Shown here: positions 1-8,096 of the stretch, piece by piece | Layout of the letters: the number at the start of each line of letters is the position of its first letter | Numbering within the stretch: the stretch's first letter is position 1 | From: Streptomyces fulvoviolaceus | GTDB taxonomy: Bacteria > Actinomycetota > Actinomycetes > Streptomycetales > Streptomycetaceae | NCBI RefSeq assembly: GCF_000718165.1 | Contig: NZ_JOEY01000022.1 | Span: forward strand, 62,001-126,000 | DNA length: 64,000 nt | Direction of reading: 5' to 3' | The notes under the pieces: model-generated | What the model was told of the DNA's origin: nothing | Database searches by the model: none | What the model saw: the letters and a program-made list of their open reading frames with translations, nothing else | Position numbers and translations under genes: made by a program

Positions 1-1232
1 CCGTCGGTCCAGCGGGTGACGCGGGTCTCGACGGGGGTGGCGTCCAGGCCGGTGGCCGCTTCGAGGTCCTGCCGGGAGACGTCCACCAGGCCGGCGTCGT
101 CGCGCCCGAGGATCTCCGTCTCGCCGTACCGCCCCACGGAGGTGCGCAGGACGAGCAGGTCCGGGTTCTCCTCGGCGATCCAGCCCCACTTCTGGGAGGC
201 GAAGGTGGACGCCTTGATGGTGCGACCGTCGACGGGCGGGACCAGGAAGCCGCTGCCCTCGGGGAGCGTGACGTCGGCGCGGCGGTAGGCGAGGCTGACC
301 AGGGCCATCGAGGCGTACTCGACGGCGGCGAGTTCGGTGGCGGCCGCGGGGGCCTCGGCACGCAGGAGGCCGGCGGCGACCGGGGCGGGTACGGCGACCA
401 CGACGGCGTCGGCGTGCAGAACGCGGTCGCCGGCGACGGCCCGCCATCCGCCGGCGGCCTCGCGGCGCAGCTCCGTCACGGACGCCCCGGTGACGATCTC
501 GCCGCCCCCCGCGCGCACCGACTCCGCGACCGCGAGCGGGAGGCTGCCCACGCCGCCCTCGATGCCCATGAACACCGGCCCGGTCTGCTGGTTGGCGGCC
601 ATCTTCGCCTGGATCTCGCGGACCGCCTCCGTCAGGGAGTCGTGGGTCAGTGCGGCCTGGTACAGCTGCGGGACCGCCGAGCGCATCGAGATGCGGTAGG
701 CGTCGCCCGCGTACACACCACCGAGCAGCGGTTCGACGAGGCGGTCCACGACCTCCCGGCCCAGCCGCGCCGCCACGTACTCCCCGACGGCCACGTCGTC
801 GCCGACCTCCGTGCGGGGCAGGTCGGCGTCGCGCTCGATGCGGGCGAGGCCCTCGTCGGAGAGCACGCCGGTCAGGGCGGACGCGGTGCCGGGGACGCCC
901 ATCACATGGCCCTTGGGCATGGGACGCAGGGCGCCACGGGTCCAGAGGGAGGCGGTCGCGGTGGCGGGCGGCTGCAGGCGGTCGGTCAGGCCGACCTCGC
1001 GGGCGAGGGCCACGGCCTCCGGGCGGCGGGCCAGCATCGACTCGGCGCCGAAGTCGACGCGGGCGCCCGCGATCTCGCCGGGCAGCAGCTTGCCGCCGAC
1101 CCGGTCCGACGCCTCCAGCACGGTCACGCGCGCGCCGCGCTGCACCAGCCGGTGAGCGGCGGCCAGCCCCGCGATGCCGGCTCCGATGACGACGACCTGC
1201 CCCGTGCCCGTACGACTCTGCTCTTCGCGCAT
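1..1232 (-). CDS. hemY: Protoporphyrinogen/coproporphyrinogen III oxidase (C-terminus beyond window)
   Basis: FAD-dependent oxidase of haem synthesis; it oxidises the porphyrinogen macrocycle (in actinobacteria usually coproporphyrinogen III to coproporphyrin III). The reading frame starts at the ATG at 1232 and runs off the left edge, so about 410 of the usual 470-490 residues are visible. Residues about 13-48 carry the FAD dinucleotide-binding fold (VVIGAGIAGLAAAHRL, then EASDRVGGKL), followed by the substrate-domain pattern typical of the HemG/HemY family (DFGAESMLARRPEAVALA, VGEYVAARLGREVVDRLVEP). hemE lies 4 kb away, consistent with a haem gene neighbourhood. The DUF4349 lipoprotein is divergent. 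Family assignment is firm; the exact substrate is taken from the actinobacterial pathway. Confidence 0.9.
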   Translation of the reverse strand, partial: MREEQSRTGTGQVVVIGAGIAGLAAAHRLVQRGARVTVLEASDRVGGKLLPGEIAGARVDFGAESMLARRPEAVALAREVGLTDRLQPPATATASLWTRGALRPMPKGHVMGVPGTASALTGVLSDEGLARIERDADLPRTEVGDDVAVGEYVAARLGREVVDRLVEPLLGGVYAGDAYRISMRSAVPQLYQAALTHDSLTEAVREIQAKMAANQQTGPVFMGIEGGVGSLPLAVAESVRAGGGEIVTGASVTELRREAAGGWRAVAGDRVLHADAVVVAVPAPVAAGLLRAEAPAAATELAAVEYASMALVSLAYRRADVTLPEGSGFLVPPVDGRTIKASTFASQKWGWIAEENPDLLVLRTSVGRYGETEILGRDDAGLVDVSRQDLEAATGLDATPVETRVTRWTD

Positions 1233-1391
1233 GTCCCCAGCCTCTCAGACCCCACTGACAGACCGTCCGCGCCCCGGTGTCCTTCACGAGTCCTGACCGT
1301 GACCTCATCGGGACCCTCGAAGGCCAACGTCCGGGCCCGCCCCGGCGTCGAAGAAGCGTCAGTCGTCACAACCCTCGGGGGGTACGCCCAC

Positions 1392-2378
1392 ATGCGCACA
1401 CGACGTTCCGTACGACCCGTCCAGGCCCTGGCCGGGATCCTGCTGGCCGCGGCCCTCGCCCTGACCGGCTGCAGCGGCGGCGCCGACAGCAGCGACTCCG
1501 GCGCGGGCAGCCTCGCCCAGGACGAGGCCGCCTCGCAGGGCGACGAGAAGGGCGCGGCCGGCGCCGCGGACAGCGACGCCGGCGGCGCCAAGGCGACCAC
1601 GGCACCCCAGGTCGCCACGAACCACATCATCCGCACCGCCACTCTGACCGTGCAGGTCAAGGACGTACCGAAGGCGCTCGACGCGGCCCGGACGACCATC
1701 GAGACCGCGGGCGGCTACGTCGGCAAGGAGTCCACCTTCCGGGACGAGGAGGGCGAGGAGCAGACCGACGTCGTGCTGCGCGTGCCCGTCGACCAGTACG
1801 ACGAGGTCCTCGCCGACCTGGAGGGCGCGGGCAAGCTGCTCGAGCGCACCGCGAAAGCGCAGGACGTCACCGACCAGGTCGTGGACGTGGAGAGCCGCAT
1901 CACCACGCAGCGCGCGAGCGTGGCGCGGATCCGCGAACTGATGGACCAGGCCACCAAGTTGAGCGACGTGGTGACGCTGGAGGGCGAGCTGAGCTCCCGC
2001 CAGGCCGAACTGGAGTCGCTGCTCGCCCGACAGGCGTCCCTGAAGGACCGCACCACCATGGCCACCATCACCCTGTCCCTGGCCGAGTCCCCGGTGAAGG
2101 CGGCCGCCGAGGACGACGACCCGGGGATCGTCGACGCCCTGGCGGGCGGCTGGAGCGCCTTCGTGACGATGCTGCGCTGGATCGTCGTGGCGCTGGCGGC
2201 GGTGCTGCCGTTCGCGGCGGTGCTCGCGCTGATCGTGCTGGTGTGGCTGCGTCTGATCCGCCCCCGGCTGCCGCGCCGGCCGGCCACCGCCTCCGTGATG
2301 ACCGCGCTGGGCCCGATGCCGACGGCCCGGACGGCACCGGAGCCCACCCGCCCGCAGGAGGGCGGCGAGGAGAACTGA
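1392..2378 (+). CDS. DUF4349 domain lipoprotein
   Basis: Predicted 328-residue membrane-anchored lipoprotein. The start ATG follows a GGGGGG ribosome-binding stretch. Residues 1-30 form a lipoprotein signal with lipobox LALTGC, then an acidic/Ala-Gly-rich linker to about residue 75. Residues about 80-235 match DUF4349: a beta/alpha unit (IIRTATLTVQVKDVPKAL, TAGGYVGKES, VVLRVPVDQYDEVLADL), then a long heptad-like helix (residues about 160-220) likely to be a coiled coil. One transmembrane helix (about 255-285, VVALAAVLPFAAVLALIVLV) ends in a basic cytosolic tail. No biochemical function is established for the family. It stands alone between divergent hemY and a co-directional flavoenzyme. Confidence 0.85.
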   Translation: MRTRRSVRPVQALAGILLAAALALTGCSGGADSSDSGAGSLAQDEAASQGDEKGAAGAADSDAGGAKATTAPQVATNHIIRTATLTVQVKDVPKALDAARTTIETAGGYVGKESTFRDEEGEEQTDVVLRVPVDQYDEVLADLEGAGKLLERTAKAQDVTDQVVDVESRITTQRASVARIRELMDQATKLSDVVTLEGELSSRQAELESLLARQASLKDRTTMATITLSLAESPVKAAAEDDDPGIVDALAGGWSAFVTMLRWIVVALAAVLPFAAVLALIVLVWLRLIRPRLPRRPATASVMTALGPMPTARTAPEPTRPQEGGEEN

Positions 2379-2407
2379 ACCAGCCTGAGCAGGCCTACTG
2401 TGTTTTC

Positions 2408-2424
2408 CCGGGGGATACCCCCGG
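2408..2424. promoter_or_regulatory. CCGGGGG-ATA-CCCCCGG inverted repeat
   Basis: Perfect 7-bp arms around ATA, between the DUF4349 stop and the flavoenzyme start 32 bases downstream. It may be a terminator (a T-run lies before the stem but none follows it) or an operator. C/G-rich palindromes containing ATACCCC are the type bound by CsoR/CstR repressors, which in other bacteria control persulfide and CoA-disulfide enzymes; that link is speculative. Confidence 0.35.
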
Positions 2425-2455
2425 ACCCCCTGCCCTGCCCCCGTAGCGTGTTCGC

Positions 2456-3862
2456 ATGAGCATGAGCCGTACGAGCGCTACGAACCGTGGGACAGAGCGT
2501 CTGGTCGTGATCGGCGGCGACGCCGCGGGAATGTCCGCGGCGTCGCAGGCACGCCGTCTGAAGGGCCCCGGCGAGCTGGAGGTCGTGGCCTTCGAGCGCG
2601 GCCACTTCACCTCCTTCTCGGCGTGCGGCATCCCGTACTGGGTGGGCGGCGACGTCCCCGAGCGGGACCAGTTGATCGCCCGTACGCCCGAGGAGCACCG
2701 CGCCCGGGACATCGACCTGCGCATGCGGACGGAGGTCACGGAGATCGACGTGGACCGGGGCCGCGTACGCGCGCGTGACCTCGATTCCGGGGCCGAGTCC
2801 TGGACGTCGTACGACAAACTCGTGATCGCGACCGGCGCCCGCCCGATCCGCCCGGACATGCCGGGCGCCGACGCCCCGGGTGTGCACGGCGTGCAGAACC
2901 TCGACGACGGCCAGGCACTCCTCGACACGCTGGCACGCACGCGTGGCCGGCGTGCGGTGGTCGTCGGTGCCGGGTACATCGGCGTGGAGATGGCCGAGGC
3001 GCTCATCAACCGGGGCTACGAGGTGACGGTCGTCAACCGTGGCAGCGAGCCCATGTCCACGCTGGACCCGGACATGGGCCGTCTGGTGCACGAGGCCATG
3101 GAGGGCATGGGCATCACCATGGTCAACGACGCCGAGGTGACCAAACTGCTCACCGGCGAGGACGGGTGGGTGCGGGCGGTGGCCACGGAGGACGGCGAGT
3201 ATCCGGCGGACGTGGTCGTGCTCGGCATCGGCGTACGTCCCGAGACGACGCTCGCCAAGGCCGCGGGACTGCCGCTCGGCAAGCACGGCGGGCTGCTGAC
3301 CGACCTCGCGATGCGGGTGCGCGGGCACGAGAACATCTGGGCCGGCGGCGACTGTGTCGAGGTCCTCGACCTGGTCTCCGGCCAGGAGCGCCACATCGCC
3401 CTCGGCACCCACGCCAACAAGCACGGCCAGGTGATCGGCTCCAACGTCGGCGGCGGCTACGCCACCTTCCCCGGCGTCGTCGGCACCGCGGTGAGCAAGG
3501 TCTGCGACCTGGAGATCGCCCGCACCGGCCTGCGCGAGAAGGACGCGCGCAGGGTGGGCCTCCAGTTCGAGACGGTCACCATCGAGTCGACCAGCCGCGC
3601 CGGGTACTACCCCGGCGCCTCCCTCATGACGGTGAAGATGCTCGCCGAGCGCCGCACAGGGCGGCTGCTCGGCGTGCAGATCGTCGGCAGGGAGGGCGCG
3701 GGCAAGAGGGTGGACGTCGCGGCGGTGGCCCTGACGGCCGGGATGACGGTGGAACAGATGACGGCCCTGGACCTGGGCTACGCACCACCGTTCTCACCGG
3801 TTTGGGACCCAGTGCTGGTCGCCGCCCGCAAAGCAGCGAAGACGGTAGGACAGCACCCTTAG
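2456..3862 (+). CDS. CoA-disulfide-reductase-like FAD/NAD(P)H oxidoreductase
   Basis: 468-residue flavoprotein of the single-cysteine CoADR / NADH oxidase / persulfide reductase family. Residues 17-30 are the FAD-binding loop (VVIGGDAAGMSAA); Cys57 in SACGIPYW is the single redox cysteine; a second dinucleotide fold for NAD(P)H is at about 162-178 (VVVGAGYIGVEMAEAL); the FAD-ribityl motif NIWAGGDC is near residue 300; the dimerisation domain fills the last 120 residues. No rhodanese domain is fused. Likely reaction: NAD(P)H-dependent reduction of a low-molecular-weight disulfide or persulfide; substrate not deducible. Two in-frame ATGs lie 6 bases apart (2456, 2462); neither has a strong ribosome-binding site, so translation may be leaderless. 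Confidence 0.85.
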   Translation: MSMSRTSATNRGTERLVVIGGDAAGMSAASQARRLKGPGELEVVAFERGHFTSFSACGIPYWVGGDVPERDQLIARTPEEHRARDIDLRMRTEVTEIDVDRGRVRARDLDSGAESWTSYDKLVIATGARPIRPDMPGADAPGVHGVQNLDDGQALLDTLARTRGRRAVVVGAGYIGVEMAEALINRGYEVTVVNRGSEPMSTLDPDMGRLVHEAMEGMGITMVNDAEVTKLLTGEDGWVRAVATEDGEYPADVVVLGIGVRPETTLAKAAGLPLGKHGGLLTDLAMRVRGHENIWAGGDCVEVLDLVSGQERHIALGTHANKHGQVIGSNVGGGYATFPGVVGTAVSKVCDLEIARTGLREKDARRVGLQFETVTIESTSRAGYYPGASLMTVKMLAERRTGRLLGVQIVGREGAGKRVDVAAVALTAGMTVEQMTALDLGYAPPFSPVWDPVLVAARKAAKTVGQHP

Positions 3863-3890
3863 GGGCGCGGGGAACTGCGCGACCAGCCAC
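3861..3890 (+). repeat. Dispersed intergenic repeat, copy 1
   Basis: Begins AGGGGCGCGGGGAACTGCGC and ends in GACCAGCCAC. The same unit occurs at 26191-26226 (same strand) and, inverted, at 16055-16090, with a diverged inverted copy at 22265-22350. All copies sit just beyond a gene end. It overlaps the last two bases of the flavoenzyme stop region. Repeats of this type are familiar from Streptomyces intergenic DNA. Confidence 0.75.
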
Positions 3891-3916
3891 ATACGGCATG
3901 CACCCCGCAGACGGCC

Positions 3917-4240
3917 CTACGCGCTCCCATTGATCCGCTCAATAGCTTGCCGTGCCTGATCCGCCGGAGGCCGCGGCGGCAACGACGACACAGACGCACT
4001 GCTCGGCACCGCAGCGGGCTGCTCCCCCGCCGGTTTCGCATGCGAAGCCGCGGCCCGCGTGGACCGCAGCCGGCTGCTCACCGCCTCGTCCAGTGTCACC
4101 GGCCGCTGCATCTGGGAGGCCAGCCGCCCGGCCTCCTGGCCCAGCCTCGCCACGTCTTCCCAGGGCAGACGCAGCACCAGCGAGATCTCTGCTTCACCGT
4201 CGGGAAGAGCTTGCATCGGAGGAGTAACTCGGTCGTTCAT
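3917..4240 (-). CDS. Conserved hypothetical protein, 107 aa
   Basis: Small protein of unknown function. The start ATG at 4240 has an AGGAAC ribosome-binding sequence about 4 bases upstream. Residues 15-60 look ordered (amphipathic segment EAEISLVLRLPWEDVARLGQEAG, quoted in part: ISLVLRLPWEDVARL), while residues 60-100 are Ala/Pro/Ser-rich and probably disordered. No signal peptide, membrane helix or recognised domain. It is divergent from the rhomboid gene, sharing the 125-base spacer. GC3 is high and the frame is conserved-looking, which is why I accept it as real; function unassigned. Confidence 0.6.
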   Translation of the reverse strand: MNDRVTPPMQALPDGEAEISLVLRLPWEDVARLGQEAGRLASQMQRPVTLDEAVSSRLRSTRAAASHAKPAGEQPAAVPSSASVSSLPPRPPADQARQAIERINGSA

Positions 4241-4365
4241 CGCCTGTTCCTCACGTAGTCCCCGCGACCCGCCTTCCCCGTGCCGCGGGCAGTTGAGGAG
4301 TCATACGTACGCGCGCGTGCCGGTGTTCACCGATTCGTCCGGTCCATCGGGGGCAGACATTCCTT

Positions 4366-5193
4366 GTGGTCATCCCCGTCCATGACGTGAACCCGGTGCG
4401 CAGCACCCCCTGGGTGACATACGCACTGATCGCCGCGAACGTCCTCGTCTTCCTGTTCACACCCGGCCTCGCCGGTTCCGTGGCGGGCGACAGCAGCCTG
4501 TCCCAGCTCTGCCATCTACAGGCCTTCCTGGATCAGTACGCGGCCGTGCCGCAGGAGTTGATCCACCATCAGATGCCACGGCTCGTGCCCACGGGCGACG
4601 TCGGAGTGAGCCAAGGGGGGACGCCGGGCTGTCTGGTGGGCCCTCCGGACTACGACAAGTCCCCCGCGCTGTCCGTCCTCACGGCGATGTTCCTGCACGG
4701 CAGTTGGCTGCACCTGCTGGGCAACATGCTCTTCCTGCTGATCTTCGGCAACAACATCGAGGACCGCATGGGACATGTGCGGTTCACGCTCTTCTACGCC
4801 GTCTGCGGCTATGCGGCGTCGTACGGCTTCGCGCTTCTCAACGACGACTCGGGCGACCCGCTGATCGGCGCCTCGGGAGCCATCGCCGGGGTCCTGGGCG
4901 CCTATCTGGTGCTGTATCCGAAGGCCAGGGTCTGGGTGCTCGTGCCGTTCCTGGTCTTCCTGCCGCTGCGGCTGCCGGCCTGGCTGGTGCTCGGCTTCTG
5001 GTTCGTGCTGCAGGCGTTCTACTCGTCCGGCGAGGGCGTCTCGGACGTCGGCACGGTGGCGTACGCGGCGCACGTCGTGGGCTTCCTCGCGGGCATGCTG
5101 CTCGCCTGGCCGCTCAAGCCGGGCACACCCCCGCCTCCGGAACCGCGCCGCCTGCTGTTCGGCAGGCAGGCCCGGCCCCGGCACACGTGGTGA
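4366..5193 (+). CDS. Rhomboid-family intramembrane serine protease
   Basis: 275-residue polytopic protease cleaving transmembrane substrates within the membrane. Helix 1 is at about 17-33. An unusual 60-residue extracytoplasmic insert (about 40-100) contains two Cys (C49, C89). The core follows: HGSWLHLLGN (residues 111-120, His/Asn oxyanion elements), the Ser170 nucleophile in GASGAIAGV, and His236 in VAYAAHVVGFLAG, completing the Ser-His dyad. Six or seven hydrophobic helices in total. The C-terminus is short and basic. The GTG at 4366 is taken as start because the first helix begins soon after; the ribosome-binding site is weak. Convergent with hemE, 7 bases apart. Substrate unknown. Confidence 0.88.
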   Translation: MVIPVHDVNPVRSTPWVTYALIAANVLVFLFTPGLAGSVAGDSSLSQLCHLQAFLDQYAAVPQELIHHQMPRLVPTGDVGVSQGGTPGCLVGPPDYDKSPALSVLTAMFLHGSWLHLLGNMLFLLIFGNNIEDRMGHVRFTLFYAVCGYAASYGFALLNDDSGDPLIGASGAIAGVLGAYLVLYPKARVWVLVPFLVFLPLRLPAWLVLGFWFVLQAFYSSGEGVSDVGTVAYAAHVVGFLAGMLLAWPLKPGTPPPPEPRRLLFGRQARPRHTW

Positions 5194-5200
5194 GCGCTTC

Positions 5201-6268
5201 TTATCGAGCCGTCTGCGCGTGGACGTACTCCACGAGCCGGGTCAGCGCGTCCGGGTCCGTGGACGGCATGACACCGTGGCCGAGGTTGAAGACGTGGCCC
5301 TCCAGGCCCGCGGCCGAGTCGAGGACCTCACGGGCCTTGGCCTCGACGGCCTCCGGGCCGGCGAACAGGACCGTCGGGTCGAGGTTGCCCTGGAGCGCCT
5401 TGCCGGGGCCGACCCGGCGGACGGCCTCGTCGAGCCGGACGCGCCAGTCGACGCCGACGACGTCCGCGCCGGCCTCGCCCATGAGGCCGAGCAGTTCACC
5501 GGTGCCGACGCCGAAGTGGATGCGCGGGACGCCGTACCCGGCGACGGCCTCGAAGACCTTGACGGAGGCGGGCAGCACCGAGCGGCGGTAGTCGGCCGGG
5601 GCGAGGGCGCCGGCCCAGGAGTCGAAGAGCTGGACCGCCGAGGCGCCCGCCTCGATCTGCACCTTCAGGAACGCGGCCGTGATCTCCGCGAGGCGGTCGA
5701 GCAGGTCGGCCCACAGCTCGGGGTCGCCGTACATCATCGCCTTGGCGTTCTCGTACGTGCGCGACGGACCGCCCTCGACGAGGTAGCTCGCGAGGGTGAA
5801 AGGCGCACCCGCGAAACCGATGAGCGGGGTGGAACCGAGCTCGCGGGTCAGCAGGCCGATGGCCTCGGTGACGTAGGAGACGTCCTCGGGGGTGAGGTCA
5901 CGGAGCTGGGCCAGGTCGGCGCGGGTGCGGATCGGCTTCTCGACGACCGGGCCGACGCCGGGCTTGATGTCGAGGTCGATGCCGATGGCCTTGAGCGGGA
6001 CGACGATGTCGCTGAAGTAGATCGCCGCGTCGACGTTGTGCCGGCGGACCGGCTGCAGCGTGATCTCGGTGACCAGCTCGGGACGCATGCAGGACTCGAG
6101 CATCGGGATGCCCTCGCGGACCTTGCGGTACTCCGGCAGTGAGCGCCCGGCCTGCCGCATGAACCACACCGGGGTGTGCGGCACGGGCTCGCGCCTGCAC
6201 GCCTTGAGGAAGGCGGAATCGTACGTCGCTGTCGGCTGCCGGCCCTCGGGGCCCTCGTTCGCGCTCAC
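5201..6268 (-). CDS. hemE: Uroporphyrinogen decarboxylase
   Basis: Decarboxylates the four acetate side chains of uroporphyrinogen III to coproporphyrinogen III in haem synthesis; cytosolic TIM-barrel enzyme. The N-terminal signature [13 protein letters not shown] and the motif [16 protein letters not shown] with the catalytic Asp are present, as are [17 protein letters not shown], the [10 protein letters not shown] segment, and the C-terminal [14 protein letters not shown] chose the GTG at 6268 (355 residues, normal family length) rather than an in-frame start at 6301, which would add an Arg-rich extension. Divergent from the DUF3000 gene; together with hemY it marks the haem region. Confidence 0.95.
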   Translation of the reverse strand: MSANEGPEGRQPTATYDSAFLKACRREPVPHTPVWFMRQAGRSLPEYRKVREGIPMLESCMRPELVTEITLQPVRRHNVDAAIYFSDIVVPLKAIGIDLDIKPGVGPVVEKPIRTRADLAQLRDLTPEDVSYVTEAIGLLTRELGSTPLIGFAGAPFTLASYLVEGGPSRTYENAKAMMYGDPELWADLLDRLAEITAAFLKVQIEAGASAVQLFDSWAGALAPADYRRSVLPASVKVFEAVAGYGVPRIHFGVGTGELLGLMGEAGADVVGVDWRVRLDEAVRRVGPGKALQGNLDPTVLFAGPEAVEAKAREVLDSAAGLEGHVFNLGHGVMPSTDPDALTRLVEYVHAQTAR

Positions 6269-6367
6269 GACGGAAAGTCTCGCACGCCGCCGAACCGACA
6301 AGGCCGCGCACCCCTACAGGGGTGTCCCTCCCTGCGCTGAGGCCCCGTTCCCCTTAATCTTCCCCGC

Positions 6368-7036
6368 ATGGCTGCGGCTCAGGGACGACTGTCGGACGGC
6401 ACTGGCGGAATGGACGACGCGAAGGAGGGGGACCGAAATGCGAGCAGTGATGCTCCGCTGCCCTTCCGGGCTGCCGTCGACGCACTGAGGACCGCGCGGC
6501 TGCGGCCGCAGATCGAGGTCGAGCCGACGCGGGCGCCACAGCGGCTCGCCCCGCACGCGTACGCACTGGAGGCCGCGGTCGTCGACGGCGACCAGGACCT
6601 GGCCGACGGCCGGCTGGTGCTGCTGCACGACCCGGACGGGCACGAGGCCTGGCGGGGCACCTTCCGGCTGGTGACGCTGGTGCGCGCCGAACTGGAGCCC
6701 GAGATGGCCGCCGACCCGCTGCTGCCCGACGTGTGCTGGTCGTGGCTGACCGGTGCGCTCACGGCGCGCGGACTGGCGTTCGGCGAGCCGAGCGGCACCG
6801 TCACGCGCGCGAGCTCCCACTACTTCGGCGGCCTGTCCGAACGTCCGGCCGCCTCGCAGATCGAGATCCGCGCCTCCTGGACGCCCCGCGAGGGCCTGGG
6901 CGGCGTGCCGGACACGGCCGCACACCTGGCCGCCTGGTGCGATCTGCTCGCCCAGGTCGCCGGCCTGCCGCCGGCCGGTCCGGGCGACGCGTCCGTGGTG
7001 ACCCTGCCGCAGCGGCGCGGGCCCCAGTCACGCTGA
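6368..7036 (+). CDS. DUF3000 family protein
   Basis: 222-residue actinobacterial protein of unknown function. After a low-complexity N-terminus (about 30 residues) the DUF3000 core starts at FRAAVDALRTARLRPQIEVE and includes RGTFRLVTLVRAELEPEMA, LLPDVCWSWL and RASSHYFGGL. No signal peptide or membrane helix. In Streptomyces genomes this gene commonly sits between hemE and the response-regulator/RNase D pair, as here. Another in-frame ATG lies at 6410 (residue 15), so the first 14 residues are uncertain. Confidence 0.8.
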   Translation: MAAAQGRLSDGTGGMDDAKEGDRNASSDAPLPFRAAVDALRTARLRPQIEVEPTRAPQRLAPHAYALEAAVVDGDQDLADGRLVLLHDPDGHEAWRGTFRLVTLVRAELEPEMAADPLLPDVCWSWLTGALTARGLAFGEPSGTVTRASSHYFGGLSERPAASQIEIRASWTPREGLGGVPDTAAHLAAWCDLLAQVAGLPPAGPGDASVVTLPQRRGPQSR

Positions 7037-7125
7037 CGGCAGCCTCACCGACTGCGGGCACACCGACGGCGGGCGTTTGGCGGTCACTTTGTCGATACGG
7101 CCACTTTCAGTCAGGACCGGATCCT

Positions 7126-7145
7126 CGAACGAACCGATTCGTTCG
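7126..7145. promoter_or_regulatory. CGAACGAA-CCGA-TTCGTTCG inverted repeat upstream of response regulator
   Basis: Perfect 8-bp arms with a 4-base spacer, in the 242-base spacer before the response-regulator gene (start 7279, about 134 bases downstream). The spacer is conspicuously A/T-richer than its surroundings (TTGTTACTCACTAGATCGTG) and has no open frame, so it is probably the promoter region. The repeat could be an operator or a terminator for the DUF3000 gene; it lacks a T-run. Confidence 0.45.
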
Positions 7146-7278
7146 CCGAACGATCGACCGCCTGTCCGAATTGCACGAATTGTTACTCACTAGATCGTGA
7201 TCTTTCTCTAAAGGATCCCAGGTTTGGTGCCGAAGACGTCTGTGACCTTCAAAGCCGTCCCGCACCCCAGGAGGCCTG

Positions 7279-7941
7279 GTGTCCGTTCTCCTCGAGCAGC
7301 CCGCAAGCCTGGTCGCCTACCGCCCGAACAAGCCGACCGCCATGGTGGTCGTGGCCGACCCCCGCGTCCGCTCCACCGTCACCCGCCACCTGTGGGCGCT
7401 CGGTGTGCGCGACGTCATCGAGGCCTCGTCCGTCGCGGAGGCTCGTCCCCGCATCGGCAACCCCCGCGACATCTGCGTCGCCGACGTCCACCTGCCCGAC
7501 GGCTCGGGCCTCACCCTGCTGTCCGAGACCCGCGCCGCGGGCTGGCCCAACGGCCTGGCCCTGTCCGCCGCCGACGACATCGGTGCCGTACGCAACGCCC
7601 TCGCGGGCGGAGTCAAGGGCTACGTCGTCACCGGCACCCGTACCAACGTCGGGCTCCCCACCCGGCCGGGCGCCGCCCCCATCGGCTCCGCCGCCGCCCG
7701 TATGCACCGCCGCCCCCCGGGTTCCCCGAGCCACCCGGGCGGCTACCGAGAACTGTCCGGCCGTGAGGTCGAGGTGCTGCGACTGGTCGCGGAGGGCCAG
7801 TCGAACAAGGCGATCGGCGTCTCAATGGGCCTGTCCGCCCTGACCGTCAAGAGCCACCTCGCCCGCATCGCCCGCAAGCTCGGCACGGGTGACCGCGCCG
7901 GCATGGTGGCGGTGGCCCTGCGCACCGGAATCATCCACTGA
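7279..7941 (+). CDS. Atypical NarL/LuxR-type orphan response regulator
   Basis: 220-residue DNA-binding regulator. GTG start with AGGAGG four bases upstream. The N-terminal receiver-like domain (about 20-130) keeps an Asp at 69 (VADVHLPDG), aligned with the phosphoacceptor, but has only one acidic residue (Asp27) where two are normal, and the conserved Lys near the end is not evident (GYVVTGTRT). Residues about 155-215 form a LuxR helix-turn-helix (LSGREVEVLRLVAEGQSNKA then ALTVKSHLARIARKLG). No kinase gene is adjacent. It may be controlled without, or with inefficient, phosphorylation. The RNase D gene follows in the same direction after a hairpin. Confidence 0.85.
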   Translation: MSVLLEQPASLVAYRPNKPTAMVVVADPRVRSTVTRHLWALGVRDVIEASSVAEARPRIGNPRDICVADVHLPDGSGLTLLSETRAAGWPNGLALSAADDIGAVRNALAGGVKGYVVTGTRTNVGLPTRPGAAPIGSAAARMHRRPPGSPSHPGGYRELSGREVEVLRLVAEGQSNKAIGVSMGLSALTVKSHLARIARKLGTGDRAGMVAVALRTGIIH

Positions 7942-8038
7942 CCCTGTCCCCGGCACGTCCCCGCCGATCCTCAGCCGCACCCTCCCCGCACCGTGAACCG
8001 GATCTTTCACTGACCTGACTGGTTTACGACCCTCAGAC

Positions 8039-8068
8039 GCCCGTCGACGGAACGTTCCGTCGGCGGGC
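8039..8068 (+). terminator. GC-rich hairpin between response regulator and RNase D
   Basis: Near-perfect 15-bp inverted repeat: GCCCG-T-CGACGGAAC against GTTCCGTCG-G-CGGGC (the odd T/G can pair as wobble). The centre is the 18-bp palindrome CGACGGAACGTTCCGTCG. There is no U-tract, as is common for Streptomyces terminators. An operator role is an alternative, since it lies only 30 bases before the RNase D start. Confidence 0.5.
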
Positions 8069-8096
8069 GCCGTCCATACACAGATACCCTTGACAT

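Noticed and set aside
6269..6301. Longer HemE starting at 6301
   Set aside because: The added residues are Arg-rich and unlike the family; GTG at 6268 gives normal length.
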